Positions 6,902 through 15,809 of a stretch of DNA of 64,000 bases are shown one piece after another (position 1 is the first letter of the stretch; each line of letters opens with the position of its first letter). This stretch comes from Chromatocurvus sp964613795 (GTDB taxonomy: Bacteria; Pseudomonadota; Gammaproteobacteria; Pseudomonadales; Halieaceae). The notes below the pieces were generated by a model. It did no database searches. It had not been told where the DNA came from and saw nothing but the letters and a program-made list of their open reading frames with translations. The stretch lies in the NCBI GenBank assembly GCA_964613795.1, contig CAZTJR010000004.1, positions 62,001-126,000 on the forward strand, written 5' to 3'. The translations under genes and the position numbers were made by a program.

Positions 6902-8779
6902 TTACCTGAAGGCCGCGAGCAGTGACTGGAAAGTGGTGTTGGCGGTCTGAATCACCCGTGCATTGGCCTCGTAGGCCTGCTGGAAGCGGATGAGATTAGC
7001 CGCCTCCTCTTCCAGATTCACGCCGCTGACAGACTGCAGCGCGGCCTCGCTGCTGCGCAGGAGCGATGTCTGGGACTCAAGCGCTGTCTGTGCCGCTGCG
7101 GTGGCACTGCCGACGCTCGCCAGCAGAGTGTCCGCCTGCTGCAGGAGCGAGCGCTGCCCGCCCTCCAGCACACCGACGTCGCGCAGCCCCGACAGCGCCT
7201 GGGCATTGCGGTTATCGCCGACGCCCGCAGTATTAGGTGACACGGTGAAGGCGTCGCCCGCCGCCGGATTGCCAGTGATCTGCAGCCGGTAGCCGTTGAG
7301 GTCGATGTCGCCCCCGGGGGTGTAGGCAAAAGCACCGGTGCCGTTTACCTGGAAGGTAGTCGGATCGGTGAAGGTAATGGTGACCGGATTCAATAGATCC
7401 GGGTTGTCGGCGTCGAGAATCTCACCGCCGGACACCTGCGCATCGCTGACGTTATCGAGAGAGGCCGCGGTACGAATAGGGAAAGCCGCGGCAATCTGCG
7501 CCGGATCGTCTATGAGCCGTGTGAAGCTGCCGGCCGCCTGACGCGTGGGCTGTATGGCGAAGCGATCACCGGCGGCGACGGCGCCATTGACAACGATGGA
7601 CAGGCCGTCCGCGCGCAGCGGGTCGGCGGCAGTACCCGTGCCGGCCAGGGCCACCGACTGGCCATTACTGCTATTGACCAGCGCGTAATCGGTACCGTCA
7701 AACTGCAGCTGGTAGTCGTCACCGGTAAGCGCCGCGGCGGAATTAATGCTGGCAGATACCGACCCCGTGCCGCTGTTGCTGCTTGCCGCGAACACCGACG
7801 GCCCCCCCACGGCAAAGAAATCGCCGCCAAAGTTGCCGGCAAGATCCAGGCCCTGGCTGTGCTGGGCGTTGAACGATTCGCTGAGCGCCACAGCGGTGCG
7901 GCCAAGGTCATTGCGCGTGGTGTCGAGCACCTCGCGCTGAAAATCCAGCAGGCCGCCAAGCTTGCCACCACTGAGCTGGCCGGTGACTACCGTGCCGCCC
8001 ACCGTCACGTCCCGCACGCCGGGCCCGAAGGTGCCGGCGCCACTGGAGAGCGTGGTGGTGTCGTTGCCCAGCACCAGCGTCTGGCCGTTGCCGACAAACA
8101 CGTTCACGCTGCCCATCGCCGCGGGAACGACGCTGACCTCTATCTCCGAGGAGAGCTGCTGCAGCAGGCGGTCGCGCTGATCCAGCAGGTCGCTTGAGAA
8201 ATTGCCGTTGGCGGCGCCGGGTGCCGACGAAATCTGGTCGTTGGTGTCGGCAATGGCCTGAGCCAGGTTATTGATGGTGGCCACGGAACCGTCGATGCGG
8301 CCGCTTACTTCCGACGACATCGACGCCAGCTGGGTGTCGAGGGCGCCAATGCGGCGGGTCAGGGAATCGGCTTCGCCCAGCAATGTCTGGCGCACCGGTG
8401 TCGAGGCCGGATCGTTGGCCAATGAATCCAGCGAGCCGAAAAACGACTGCAAGCCCCCGGACAGACCGCCACTGCTGCTGCCCAGCATGTCGCCCACGCG
8501 GCCAGACAGCTCGGCAAATACCTCCAGCCGGGCCTCTCCAGCGGTGCCCGAGCGCACCTGCTCCCCCAGGAAGGCATCGTACACGCGACGCACATCGTTG
8601 ACCTGCACACCCGTGCCGAGAAAACCGCCGCCGGTAAACTGGGCGGGACGGGTGCCAAAATCCACGCGCTGGCGGCTGTACCCCTCCGTCGCGGCATTGG
8701 CGATATTGTTCGATGTCGTGGCCAGAGCGCGCTGCGCTGCCTGCAGGCCGGACAGAGATGTATTCAGGAAATCAACCAT
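6902..8779 (-). CDS. flgK: Flagellar hook-filament junction protein FlgK (HAP1)
   Basis: FlgK is the first hook-associated protein. Seen: the rod/hook-type N-terminal motif (LSGLQAAQRALATTSNNIAN, ATEGYSRQRV) and a C-terminal helix pair with VNLEEEAANLIRFQQAYEAN and ARVIQTANTTFQSLLAAFR. The 625-residue length and long variable centre fit the family. It lies between flgJ and flgL. Confidence 0.97.
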   Translation of the reverse strand: MVDFLNTSLSGLQAAQRALATTSNNIANAATEGYSRQRVDFGTRPAQFTGGGFLGTGVQVNDVRRVYDAFLGEQVRSGTAGEARLEVFAELSGRVGDMLGSSSGGLSGGLQSFFGSLDSLANDPASTPVRQTLLGEADSLTRRIGALDTQLASMSSEVSGRIDGSVATINNLAQAIADTNDQISSAPGAANGNFSSDLLDQRDRLLQQLSSEIEVSVVPAAMGSVNVFVGNGQTLVLGNDTTTLSSGAGTFGPGVRDVTVGGTVVTGQLSGGKLGGLLDFQREVLDTTRNDLGRTAVALSESFNAQHSQGLDLAGNFGGDFFAVGGPSVFAASSNSGTGSVSASINSAAALTGDDYQLQFDGTDYALVNSSNGQSVALAGTGTAADPLRADGLSIVVNGAVAAGDRFAIQPTRQAAGSFTRLIDDPAQIAAAFPIRTAASLDNVSDAQVSGGEILDADNPDLLNPVTITFTDPTTFQVNGTGAFAYTPGGDIDLNGYRLQITGNPAAGDAFTVSPNTAGVGDNRNAQALSGLRDVGVLEGGQRSLLQQADTLLASVGSATAAAQTALESQTSLLRSSEAALQSVSGVNLEEEAANLIRFQQAYEANARVIQTANTTFQSLLAAFR

Positions 8780-8827
8780 GCGAGTCCTCGAGCCGGCTGT
8801 CCGCCGGCGACTGACGGCCCGTTACGC

Positions 8828-9286
8828 TCACTCTGAAGCACCCGGGCGCGCTTTAGAGTCAGTAGCGGCAGGCGCCGGATTTTCTTGAGCACCCCCTGCG
8901 CCGGGGAGTCCCTGACTCAGACCCTGGCTCAGACCCGGGGGCGACGCCGGCGCAATGTCCCGCCCCGGTGTCTCCACGGGCGCCTGGCGCGCTGCGCTCT
9001 CCAGCTGCCGCACCAGCACGTCCGCGAGACCAAAGCCGCCATTGCGCGCCATGTCCAGCGCTACCTGCTGGTCGAACATCTCGTAGTAGCTGTCCATCTG
9101 GCTGCTGCCGAACAGCTCGTCCTGGCTGGCGGCGCGCATGTCCTTGAGCATGTTCTGCACCAGCAGCGCCTCGAACTGCTGCGCCGCCTCGCGCACCGCC
9201 TCGGGGTCGTCCCGCTGGGCCGCCAGCTTGAGGCCACTGAAGCCGGCGGCATCGAATGCCACCCCACTGCTGCCCGGGATTGCCAT
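8828..9286 (-). CDS. flgJ: FlgJ, rod-binding domain only
   Basis: The protein has the FlgJ N-terminal rod-cap domain at about residues 18-95: REAAQQFEALLVQNMLKDMR, then SYYEMFDQQVALDMARNGGF. The Pro/Gly/Ala-rich tail contains a repeated SQGL. At 152 residues it stops where most gammaproteobacterial FlgJ proteins continue into a roughly 150-residue peptidoglycan hydrolase domain. No hydrolase sequence is found downstream before flgK. It ends 49 nt before flgK and begins 3 nt after flgI. A separate enzyme must open the wall for the rod; that is inferred. Confidence 0.92.
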   Translation of the reverse strand: MAIPGSSGVAFDAAGFSGLKLAAQRDDPEAVREAAQQFEALLVQNMLKDMRAASQDELFGSSQMDSYYEMFDQQVALDMARNGGFGLADVLVRQLESAARQAPVETPGRDIAPASPPGLSQGLSQGLPGAGGAQENPAPAATDSKARPGASE

Positions 9287-9288
9287 GC

Positions 9289-10431
9289 TCAGATCACGAT
9301 CAGCTGAGCGCGCAGAGCACCCGCTTCCTTGAGGGCTTCCATAATGGCCACCAGATCCCCCGGGGCCGCGCCCACCTGGTTGACCGCCTGAATGATCTCG
9401 TTCAGCGACACGCCGGCATCGAACAGGAACATGCGCCCGTCGCCCTGCTCGACCTCGATATCGGTGCGCGGCACCACGGCAGTCTCGCCACCGGAAAAGG
9501 CGCCCGGCTGCGACACTTCTGGTCGCTCGGTGATGGTCACCGACAGCGAGCCGTGCGCGACGGCCGCCGGCAGCACGCGCACCTCGCTGCCGATCACCAC
9601 CGTGCCTGTGCGTGAATTGATGATCACCCTGGCCGGTGCCGATCCCGGGGCCACGCGCAGGTTTTCCAGCTCTGACAGGTAGGCAATGCGCTGCGTTGCA
9701 TCCAGGGGTGCCCGCACCTCGACAGAGACGGCATCCAGGGGACGTGCCGTGGCCGCACCCAGCGTCTCGTTGATGGTTTCCGCCATGCGGTGAGCCGTGG
9801 TGAAATTAGGGGTATGCAGATTGAACACCAGGTATTCCTTTTCCAGAATGGCGCTGGGCACTTCGCGCTCCACCGTGGCGCCACTGGGAATCCGGCCGCT
9901 GCTGGGCACGTTCACCGTGATGCTCGAGCCATCCTGACCTTCAACACCGAAACCGCTGACCACCAGGTTGCCCTGGGCGAGGGCATACACATTGCCATCG
10001 GCGCCTTTCAGGGGAGTCATCAGCAGGCTGCCGCCGCGCAGACTGCGCGCGTTACCCAGCGAGCTCACCGTCACATCAAGCCGCGTACCCGGCTTGAGAA
10101 AGGCAGGCAGCTCAGCATGGACCGACACGGCAGCCACGTTGGTGAGCTGCGGGACAATATCATCCGGCACCGTAATACCGAATTGCTGGATCATGTTGTT
10201 CAGCGCCTGCAGGGTAAACGGCACCTGGGCGGTCTGGTCACCGGAGCGGTCCAGACCCACCACCAGACCATAGCCCACCAGCTGGTTGGAGCGCACACCG
10301 CCAACAGAGGCGAGGTCCTTGATGCGCTCCGTCGGACCGGAGGTCTGCGCCAGCGCAAAACCTGGCAGCAACAGACAGAACACCAGCAAACGGGTGCGCC
10401 GTGAGAACAGTGAAGGCATGACAGCGCTCAT
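9289..10431 (-). CDS. flgI: Flagellar P-ring protein FlgI
   Basis: FlgI forms the periplasmic P ring around the rod in the peptidoglycan layer. Seen: a cleavable signal peptide (RRTRLLVFCLLLPGFALAQ), then ERIKDLASVGGVRSNQLVGY, the most conserved part of the family, and a C-terminal VSLNEIIQAVNQVGAAPGDL. The 380-residue length is standard. Its first codon overlaps the flgH stop, so the L- and P-ring genes are coupled. Confidence 0.97.
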   Translation of the reverse strand: MSAVMPSLFSRRTRLLVFCLLLPGFALAQTSGPTERIKDLASVGGVRSNQLVGYGLVVGLDRSGDQTAQVPFTLQALNNMIQQFGITVPDDIVPQLTNVAAVSVHAELPAFLKPGTRLDVTVSSLGNARSLRGGSLLMTPLKGADGNVYALAQGNLVVSGFGVEGQDGSSITVNVPSSGRIPSGATVEREVPSAILEKEYLVFNLHTPNFTTAHRMAETINETLGAATARPLDAVSVEVRAPLDATQRIAYLSELENLRVAPGSAPARVIINSRTGTVVIGSEVRVLPAAVAHGSLSVTITERPEVSQPGAFSGGETAVVPRTDIEVEQGDGRMFLFDAGVSLNEIIQAVNQVGAAPGDLVAIMEALKEAGALRAQLIVI

Positions 10432-11141
10432 CAGAAAGGAAATACCGGTGAATTGAAGAAGCGGCTCAGCCAGCCCTGCTTGTTGGCATCGGCCAGCGCG
10501 CCGCGACCACTGTATTCAATCTGCGCGTCGGCCAGCTTGAACGAGGGCACCGAGTTATCGGCACCGATATCCGCCGGGCGTACAATGCCTGCCACACGCA
10601 GGAACTCGCGACCCTGGTTCACGGTAATCCACTTCTCTCCGCGTACAATCAGGTTGCCGTTGGGCAGGCGGCGGTACACCGTGACGGAGATATTGCCCTC
10701 CACGTTATTGCTCTGTGCACTGTCGCCCTCGCCCTCGAAGTCCCGGCCGGCACTCACCTCGCTCTCGAACAGCGGAATGCCCTCACCGCGGGTGAACTGC
10801 TCGCCGAACAGGGTCGGGTTCTCGATGCTGGCAGAGCTACTCTTGCTGGTGTTAGTGCTCGCGCTGGTGGAGGCGTTGGTGCGCTCTGCCAGCTGGATAA
10901 TCAGCGTATCGCCCACGCGCCGCGCCTTAACGTCGCCGAACAGGGAAATACCCGTCGCCGCCTGGTAGATGGAGCCATTGGCCTGGTCGACTTCCGGCAC
11001 CGGCGGCTCCGGTGGCAGGGTCGCCGTCCAGTCCCGAATGGGCTGGGGGCTGGCGCAGGCGGCCACGAGTAGCACGCAAGTCACTGCCAGGGCCCGCCCT
11101 GCCACCTTCGACGCAAACAGAGTCACCACGCGGCCCATCAC
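10431..11141 (-). CDS. flgH: Flagellar L-ring lipoprotein FlgH
   Basis: FlgH forms the outer-membrane L ring. Seen: a lipoprotein signal with lipobox LVAAC near residue 29, and conserved GSIYQAATGISLFGDVKARR followed by VGDTLIIQL in the mature part. The C-terminal IVRPADIGADNSVPS and EYSGRGALADANKQGWLSRF are family signatures. The 236-residue length is usual. It overlaps flgG by 4 bp and flgI by 1 bp. Confidence 0.97.
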   Translation of the reverse strand: MMGRVVTLFASKVAGRALAVTCVLLVAACASPQPIRDWTATLPPEPPVPEVDQANGSIYQAATGISLFGDVKARRVGDTLIIQLAERTNASTSASTNTSKSSSASIENPTLFGEQFTRGEGIPLFESEVSAGRDFEGEGDSAQSNNVEGNISVTVYRRLPNGNLIVRGEKWITVNQGREFLRVAGIVRPADIGADNSVPSFKLADAQIEYSGRGALADANKQGWLSRFFNSPVFPF

Positions 11142-11920
11142 AGGTTGTTGGTGACGAACTGCAGCATTTCGTCGGAGGTGCGGATGGAGCGGGAATTCAG
11201 TTCGAAGGCGCGCTGCGTCTCGATCATGTTCACCAGTTCCTCCACGGTGTTCACGTTCGACCCCTCGACCATGCCCTGCACCAGGGTGCCAAGGCCGTTG
11301 ATGCCCGGCGTACCGATCAGGGCCGGGCCGCTGGCGCCGGTTTCCACGAACAGGTTCTCGCCGCGGGGCTCAAGGCCGCCGGGGTTGACGAAATCCGCGG
11401 TCTGCAGGATGCCGATCTGCACCGGCGCGGCCTGCCCCGGCAGCTGCACACTGACCGTGCCGTCCACGCCGATGGTAACGCTGCGGGCATTCACCGGTAC
11501 GTTGATCGCGGGCTGGACCTGATAGCCGGAGGCGGTCACCAGCTGACCGATGGAGTCGACCTGGAACGAGCCGTCCCGGGTGTAGCTCTGGGTGCCGTCG
11601 GGCATGAGAATCTGGAAGAAGCCGCGCCCCTGAATGGCGACATCGAAGGCGTTCTCGGTCTGTACCAGTGAGCCCTGGGTGAACATCTTCTCAGTGGCCA
11701 CTACCCTGGCACCGGTGCCCAGATAGAGACCGGAAGGCATTTCGGTATTCTGCGACTGCTGGCCACCCGCCTGGCGCACGTTCTGGTACACCAGGTCCTC
11801 AAATACAGCGCGACCGCGCTTGAAGCCGGTGGTGTTGACGTTGGCCAGGTTGTTGGACACCGTCGCCATACGCGTCTGCTGCGCGTCGAGGCCGGTCTTG
11901 GCGATCCAAAGTGCTCTCAT
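11138..11920 (-). CDS. flgG: Flagellar distal rod protein FlgG
   Basis: FlgG builds the distal rod. Seen: MRALWIAKTGLDAQQTRMAT with SNNLANVNTTGFKRGRA at the N-terminus and the C-terminal VNTVEELVNMIETQRAFELN typical of rod proteins. The 260-residue length is canonical. The 81-nt gap to flgF is the largest internal gap of the rod genes, but no promoter motif stands out there. Confidence 0.97.
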   Translation of the reverse strand: MRALWIAKTGLDAQQTRMATVSNNLANVNTTGFKRGRAVFEDLVYQNVRQAGGQQSQNTEMPSGLYLGTGARVVATEKMFTQGSLVQTENAFDVAIQGRGFFQILMPDGTQSYTRDGSFQVDSIGQLVTASGYQVQPAINVPVNARSVTIGVDGTVSVQLPGQAAPVQIGILQTADFVNPGGLEPRGENLFVETGASGPALIGTPGINGLGTLVQGMVEGSNVNTVEELVNMIETQRAFELNSRSIRTSDEMLQFVTNNL

Positions 11921-12001
11921 AGGGGGGCTCTCATGTCAGTGCATTCGGTGATCGTGCTAATGCTGTGGTGCTCTACGTGTCGTCCCTGATCATCATGCGG
12001 A

Positions 12002-12742
12002 TCATCCCATGCGCATCAGCTGTGCCGCGGTATCGGCGTTCTCGTCCGCCGTGCGCTGCATGCGTACCTGCATCTCGAACTGCCGCGCCAGTTCGATCAT
12101 CTCCACCATGGACTGGGCCATATTGACGTTGCTGGCCTCCAGATGACCGGTGAGCAGGCGGACATCGGCATCCGGCGGCGGCACCTCCCCGTCGGCCGCG
12201 CGAAACAGACCGTCTGTGCCGCGCGCCAGCGTATCGGGGTCGGGCCGGACCAGCAGGATACGATCGAGTATCGCCTGCGCCTGCGGCCCCTGGCCCAGCG
12301 GTACAATGGACAGCGTGCCGTCCGCGCCGAGGGACAGTTCCTTGTAGGGCGGAATTGCGATCGGTCCCGCGTCGCCGAGCACCGGGTTACCATTGCCCGT
12401 GCGCAGCAGACCGTTGGCGTCCACCTGCAGATCGCCGCGACGCGTCAGGGCATCATCGCCATTGGCATCCTGCACCACCAGCCAGCCCTCGCCCTGCACG
12501 GCGACATCGAGCACTCGGCCCGTGGACTGCAGCGCTCCCGGCGACAGATCGGGACGGGAGTCGCGGGTCTCCACGTTGTAGCGGGTCGGCATGCCGGGGC
12601 CCTCGATTTTCTGCGCCGCGGCGCTGTCGAGCGCGCCCTTGAACGCGGTCGTGCTGACATTCGCCAGGTTCTGCGCGTTGCGGGCCTGGGCCTCCATGAC
12701 CCGATGGGCACCGGTCATGCTCACGTACAGCAGGCGATCCAT
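12002..12742 (-). CDS. flgF: Flagellar proximal rod protein FlgF
   Basis: FlgF is a minor rod component. Seen: MDRLLYVSMTGAHRVMEAQA with NLANVSTTAFKGALD at the N-terminus and SNVNMAQSMVEMIELARQFE at the C-terminus. At 246 residues it is normal. It lies 36 nt downstream of flgE in the usual order. Confidence 0.96.
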   Translation of the reverse strand: MDRLLYVSMTGAHRVMEAQARNAQNLANVSTTAFKGALDSAAAQKIEGPGMPTRYNVETRDSRPDLSPGALQSTGRVLDVAVQGEGWLVVQDANGDDALTRRGDLQVDANGLLRTGNGNPVLGDAGPIAIPPYKELSLGADGTLSIVPLGQGPQAQAILDRILLVRPDPDTLARGTDGLFRAADGEVPPPDADVRLLTGHLEASNVNMAQSMVEMIELARQFEMQVRMQRTADENADTAAQLMRMG

Positions 12743-12778
12743 CAGTACTGTTCCTGTCGTGTCATACGTCGATTAGCC

Positions 12779-13993
12779 TCAGCGGATATTGATGATGGTC
12801 TGGGTCACGGTATCCGCCGTGGAGATCATCTGCGCGTTCGCCTGAAAGTTGCGCTGCGCAGTGATCATCTGCACCAGTTCCGCGGTCAGATCCACATTGG
12901 AGGCCTCAAGCGCCCCGGATTCCACCAGACCGAAGTTCGAAGTTCCCGCCTCGCCCAGCAGAGCCTGCCCGGAGGCAAAAGTCTCGGTAAATGTGGTGTT
13001 GCCGTTATTGGCCAGGCCCTGGACATTGGCGAAGTTGCCCATTGCCAGCTTGCCCAGCGCATTCGACTGGCCGTTGGTAAACCGGGCGAACACAATGCCT
13101 TCCTGACTGATGTCGACGCCGGTGAGCCGGCCACTCTCAAAGCCGTCCTGGCTCAGCTCGTTGACCGTAAACTGATCGCCGAACTGGGTTGCCTGGGAGA
13201 AATCCGTGGTCAACTCCAGGTCCTCCGCGCCATTGGCCAGCGCCACCGGCGGGAAAGCGATTTCGCCGTTGGCGGGTACTGTCAGACTGCCCAGGGCATC
13301 GAATTCCAGCGGTTGGGGGCCGCCGACCGCAGCGCCATTCACGTACAGCGAAACCTCCCATGCATTCGGCGCCGCCCCTTTTACAAAAAAATAGCTGGCC
13401 GTGTTGCTGGCGCCGAGCGAATCAATCACCGACAGCGAAGTGGTGTGGTTGAAGGTCTGGGCATCCGCCGGATCCAGCGGCGTAACCGGCGGCGGCACCG
13501 CCCCGCCAGGCAGATTCAGGCCAGCGGTGACCACGTCGCTCGCCTGCGGCGGATTATTGGCGGTCACCAGCTGGAGATCCGACAGTTCTGCGGTATTGAA
13601 GCCCTCGCCGGCGGGCGGGAAGGCCTGCAGTCGCAGCCCCTCGGAATTGACCACAAAGCCGTCGCGATCGACGTTGAAGGCGCCGGCCCGCGTGTAGCTC
13701 CGTGCGCCGTTGTCGCTGAGCGTGAAGAACCCGTCCCCGACAATAGCCAGGTCCAGGTTGTTACCGGTGAAATCAACGGTGCCCTGGGTAAACTGCTGCT
13801 GAATGGAACTCAGCCGCGTTCCCAGCCCGGTGGCAGAGGAGGTTACCGACTGCAGACCCGCCGCAAACAGCTCAGCAAAGTGGGCCCGGGACTGCTTGAA
13901 CCCCGTCGTGTTGACGTTGGCTATATTGTTGGACGTGACCTTGAGGTCAGAGTTGGCGGCGTTAAGCCCCGACAGCGCAATCTGGAATGGCAT
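12779..13993 (-). CDS. flgE: Flagellar hook protein FlgE
   Basis: FlgE is the hook subunit. Seen: an N-terminal FQIALSGLNAANSDLKVTSN with NIANVNTTGFKQSRAHF, a central FlgE beta domain, and a C-terminal SNVDLTAELVQMITAQRNFQ with TADTVTQTIINIR. The 404-residue length is normal. It follows flgD after 12 nt, matching its need for the FlgD hook cap. Confidence 0.97.
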   Translation of the reverse strand: MPFQIALSGLNAANSDLKVTSNNIANVNTTGFKQSRAHFAELFAAGLQSVTSSATGLGTRLSSIQQQFTQGTVDFTGNNLDLAIVGDGFFTLSDNGARSYTRAGAFNVDRDGFVVNSEGLRLQAFPPAGEGFNTAELSDLQLVTANNPPQASDVVTAGLNLPGGAVPPPVTPLDPADAQTFNHTTSLSVIDSLGASNTASYFFVKGAAPNAWEVSLYVNGAAVGGPQPLEFDALGSLTVPANGEIAFPPVALANGAEDLELTTDFSQATQFGDQFTVNELSQDGFESGRLTGVDISQEGIVFARFTNGQSNALGKLAMGNFANVQGLANNGNTTFTETFASGQALLGEAGTSNFGLVESGALEASNVDLTAELVQMITAQRNFQANAQMISTADTVTQTIINIR

Positions 13994-14005
13994 TGTTGCT
14001 CTCCT

Positions 14006-14671
14006 TCAGGAAATTTCAAGCGCACGGCTGAGCGACATCGCACCCATACCGGCCACATTAACCGAGATACCCCCACCGGGGCCCTTCAATGACACGCTGT
14101 CGACGCGACCCCAGACCAGCGGCTCCGCAGCCTGTGTTTCGCGACCTACCCGGTAGCGCGCTTCCAGCCGATAGTCCCCGGGCGGCGCCAGTTTGCCGTC
14201 ACCGGTTGTGCCGTCCCAGCTGAAGGCAGCGCGACCACCCGGGCCGGGGACGAGGGGCAGCTGCGCTACCAGCTGGCCCTGGGCGTTCTGTATCGCCAGG
14301 ACCCCCGCGCTTGCTTCCGCGGGCACTTCGACCATACCGCTCAAAGGATCCTCGCCATCAAAAGCGCCCTGGCTGGATGGCACCAGCACCTGCCGGTCCA
14401 CAAGGGACGCCGCCTGCAGCGCCTGGCTCCCGGTCAGCGCATCGGCCGTTTCGGTGAACGTGGACTGCAGCCGGTCAATACCAGAGACAGTGGAGAACTG
14501 CGCCATCTGACCGAGGAAATCCCCGTTCTCCATGGGCTTGAACGGGTCCTGATTCTGCAGCTGCGTGGTCATGAGGCGCAGGAAGTCCTCCTGGCCCAGC
14601 TCATCCTGCTTGCGCTCTGCCGCCTGGGGCTGACGCGCGAACAGGTTCTGTATGGCTGTTATGTCAGTCAT
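14006..14671 (-). CDS. flgD: Flagellar hook-capping scaffold FlgD
   Basis: FlgD is the temporary cap that lets FlgE polymerise. Seen: the conserved LGQEDFLRLMTTQLQNQDPF with KPMENGDFLGQMAQFSTVSG at residues 25-65, followed by a beta-sandwich and Tudor-like C-terminal region (SWDGTTGDGKLAPPGDYRLE). The 221-residue length is typical. It is 2 nt from flgC. Confidence 0.96.
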   Translation of the reverse strand: MTDITAIQNLFARQPQAAERKQDELGQEDFLRLMTTQLQNQDPFKPMENGDFLGQMAQFSTVSGIDRLQSTFTETADALTGSQALQAASLVDRQVLVPSSQGAFDGEDPLSGMVEVPAEASAGVLAIQNAQGQLVAQLPLVPGPGGRAAFSWDGTTGDGKLAPPGDYRLEARYRVGRETQAAEPLVWGRVDSVSLKGPGGGISVNVAGMGAMSLSRALEIS

Positions 14672-14673
14672 CG

Positions 14674-15087
14674 CTACTGGCTCCCGAGGCTCAGTGTCCG
14701 CAACATCAGGTCCTTGGACGTATTGAGGATTTCCACATTATTCTGGTATGCGCGTGACGCCGAAATCATGTTGGTCATCTCGGAGGCCAGATCCACGTTG
14801 CCGCGATAGATATAGCCGGCCTCGTTGGCTTCCGGGTGTCCCGGCTCGTAGACCGGCTGCGGCGCCGTGGCATCCTCCACCACGCCCAGTACCCGCACCC
14901 CCGCCGAGGCCTCATCACCGAAACCCTGCATGATCGTTTCGAACATGGGATGGCGCGCGCGGTACACCTGTTCCGGATCGCCGCTGACCGAATTGATGTT
15001 GGCAAGATTCGACGCCGTCGCATTGAGGCGTATTGACTGCGCCCCCATGCCGGAGCCTGCAATATCGAATACCCGGAAAAGATCCAT
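14674..15087 (-). CDS. flgC: Flagellar proximal rod protein FlgC
   Basis: FlgC is a proximal rod subunit. Seen: FRVFDIAGSGMGAQSIRLNA with ASNLANINSVSG at the N-terminus and a C-terminal VDLASEMTNMISASRAYQNN. The 137-residue length is canonical. The start ATG overlaps the flgB stop. Confidence 0.97.
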   Translation of the reverse strand: MDLFRVFDIAGSGMGAQSIRLNATASNLANINSVSGDPEQVYRARHPMFETIMQGFGDEASAGVRVLGVVEDATAPQPVYEPGHPEANEAGYIYRGNVDLASEMTNMISASRAYQNNVEILNTSKDLMLRTLSLGSQ

Positions 15088-15497
15088 CAGTTATTGCCTC
15101 CCTTGAGGACATTCACCATTGATTGAATGCGGCTGTTGAGAAACTGCAGGCTCGCCTGATAGCGCACGGAATTCTCGGCAAACGCCGCCTGCTCCCGGTC
15201 CTGCTCAACGGTATTGCCGTCCTGGGCCGGCTGCATCGGCACCCGATAGAGCAGTGGCCCCGGGGCTCCCGGGCCGTCGCTACCGCCCAGGTGACGGCTA
15301 TGAGTGACCCGTACCTGGTCGCCGCCGGGGACCTGGCTGCCCGCCTGTGCAAGCAGCGCCTTGAAATCGTAATCCCTGGCCTTGAAGCCGGGTGTATCGG
15401 CATTTGCAAGATTATTGGCAATCACTGTGTTGCGCTGCGAGCGCAGGCTCAGCGACTGCTGATGAATGCCAAAATAGTTGTCGAGGCTGAAACTCAT
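15087..15497 (-). CDS. flgB: Flagellar proximal rod protein FlgB
   Basis: FlgB is the first gene of the long rod-hook operon. Seen: the N-terminal HQQSLSLRSQRNTVIANNLA with NADTPGFKARDYDF, and a C-terminal helix with NSRIQSMVNVLKGG. The 136-residue length is normal. A perfect sigma-54 promoter lies about 60 nt upstream, placing the whole flgB-L run in the middle class of the flagellar cascade. Confidence 0.97.
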   Translation of the reverse strand: MSFSLDNYFGIHQQSLSLRSQRNTVIANNLANADTPGFKARDYDFKALLAQAGSQVPGGDQVRVTHSRHLGGSDGPGAPGPLLYRVPMQPAQDGNTVEQDREQAAFAENSVRYQASLQFLNSRIQSMVNVLKGGNN

Positions 15498-15559
15498 GAC
15501 ACCGGACCATTCCTTGTGTGGATGTTTTTTCTCAAGCTCACCAGGCTCACTACGTCAAA

Positions 15560-15574
15560 GCAAGACGCGTGCCA
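15560..15574 (-). promoter_or_regulatory. Sigma-54 promoter of the flgB operon
   Basis: The minus-strand sequence is TGGCACGCGTCTTGC: TGGCAC, 5 nt, TTGC. It matches the sigma-54 consensus at every conserved base and has the required GG-to-GC spacing. Its predicted start site leaves a leader of about 50 nt before flgB. It would be activated by the FleQ-like protein encoded at the left edge; that link is inferred. Confidence 0.9.
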
Positions 15575-15758
15575 GAGTAAAAACACCGCAATCACGGCGG
15601 CTGTGCGGCATTGTCCCGGCCCGCAGCGGCAAAGGCTTGCCGCTGCGGCAAGGTGAGGTCCCGCGGCAGGCGGCATAACCGGCGCATGGCCTGCGTGCCG
15701 GGACGGAAAAGCCCCGAAGGTGCAGCGAACGCCAGCGGGCCCGGCGCGGGCGCACACT

Positions 15759-15775
15759 GGGCACAGTGCTTGCAT
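15759..15775 (+). promoter_or_regulatory. Sigma-54 promoter of flgA
   Basis: GGGCAC, 5 nt (AGTGC), TTGCAT matches the sigma-54 consensus except for the first base. It lies 35 nt before the flgA start and faces away from the flgB promoter, about 185 nt from it, so one activator-bound region could serve both. The 312-nt space between flgB and flgA holds no gene. Confidence 0.85.
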
Positions 15776-15809
15776 ACAAAGATGCACGCTCAAGAGACAG
15801 TGAACCCTC

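Noticed and set aside
12143..14092. 649-codon open frame on the plus strand opposite flgE/flgF
   Set aside because: It is a shadow frame caused by high GC content. The minus strand holds flgE and flgF with clear family motifs, and the plus-strand translation has no recognisable domain.
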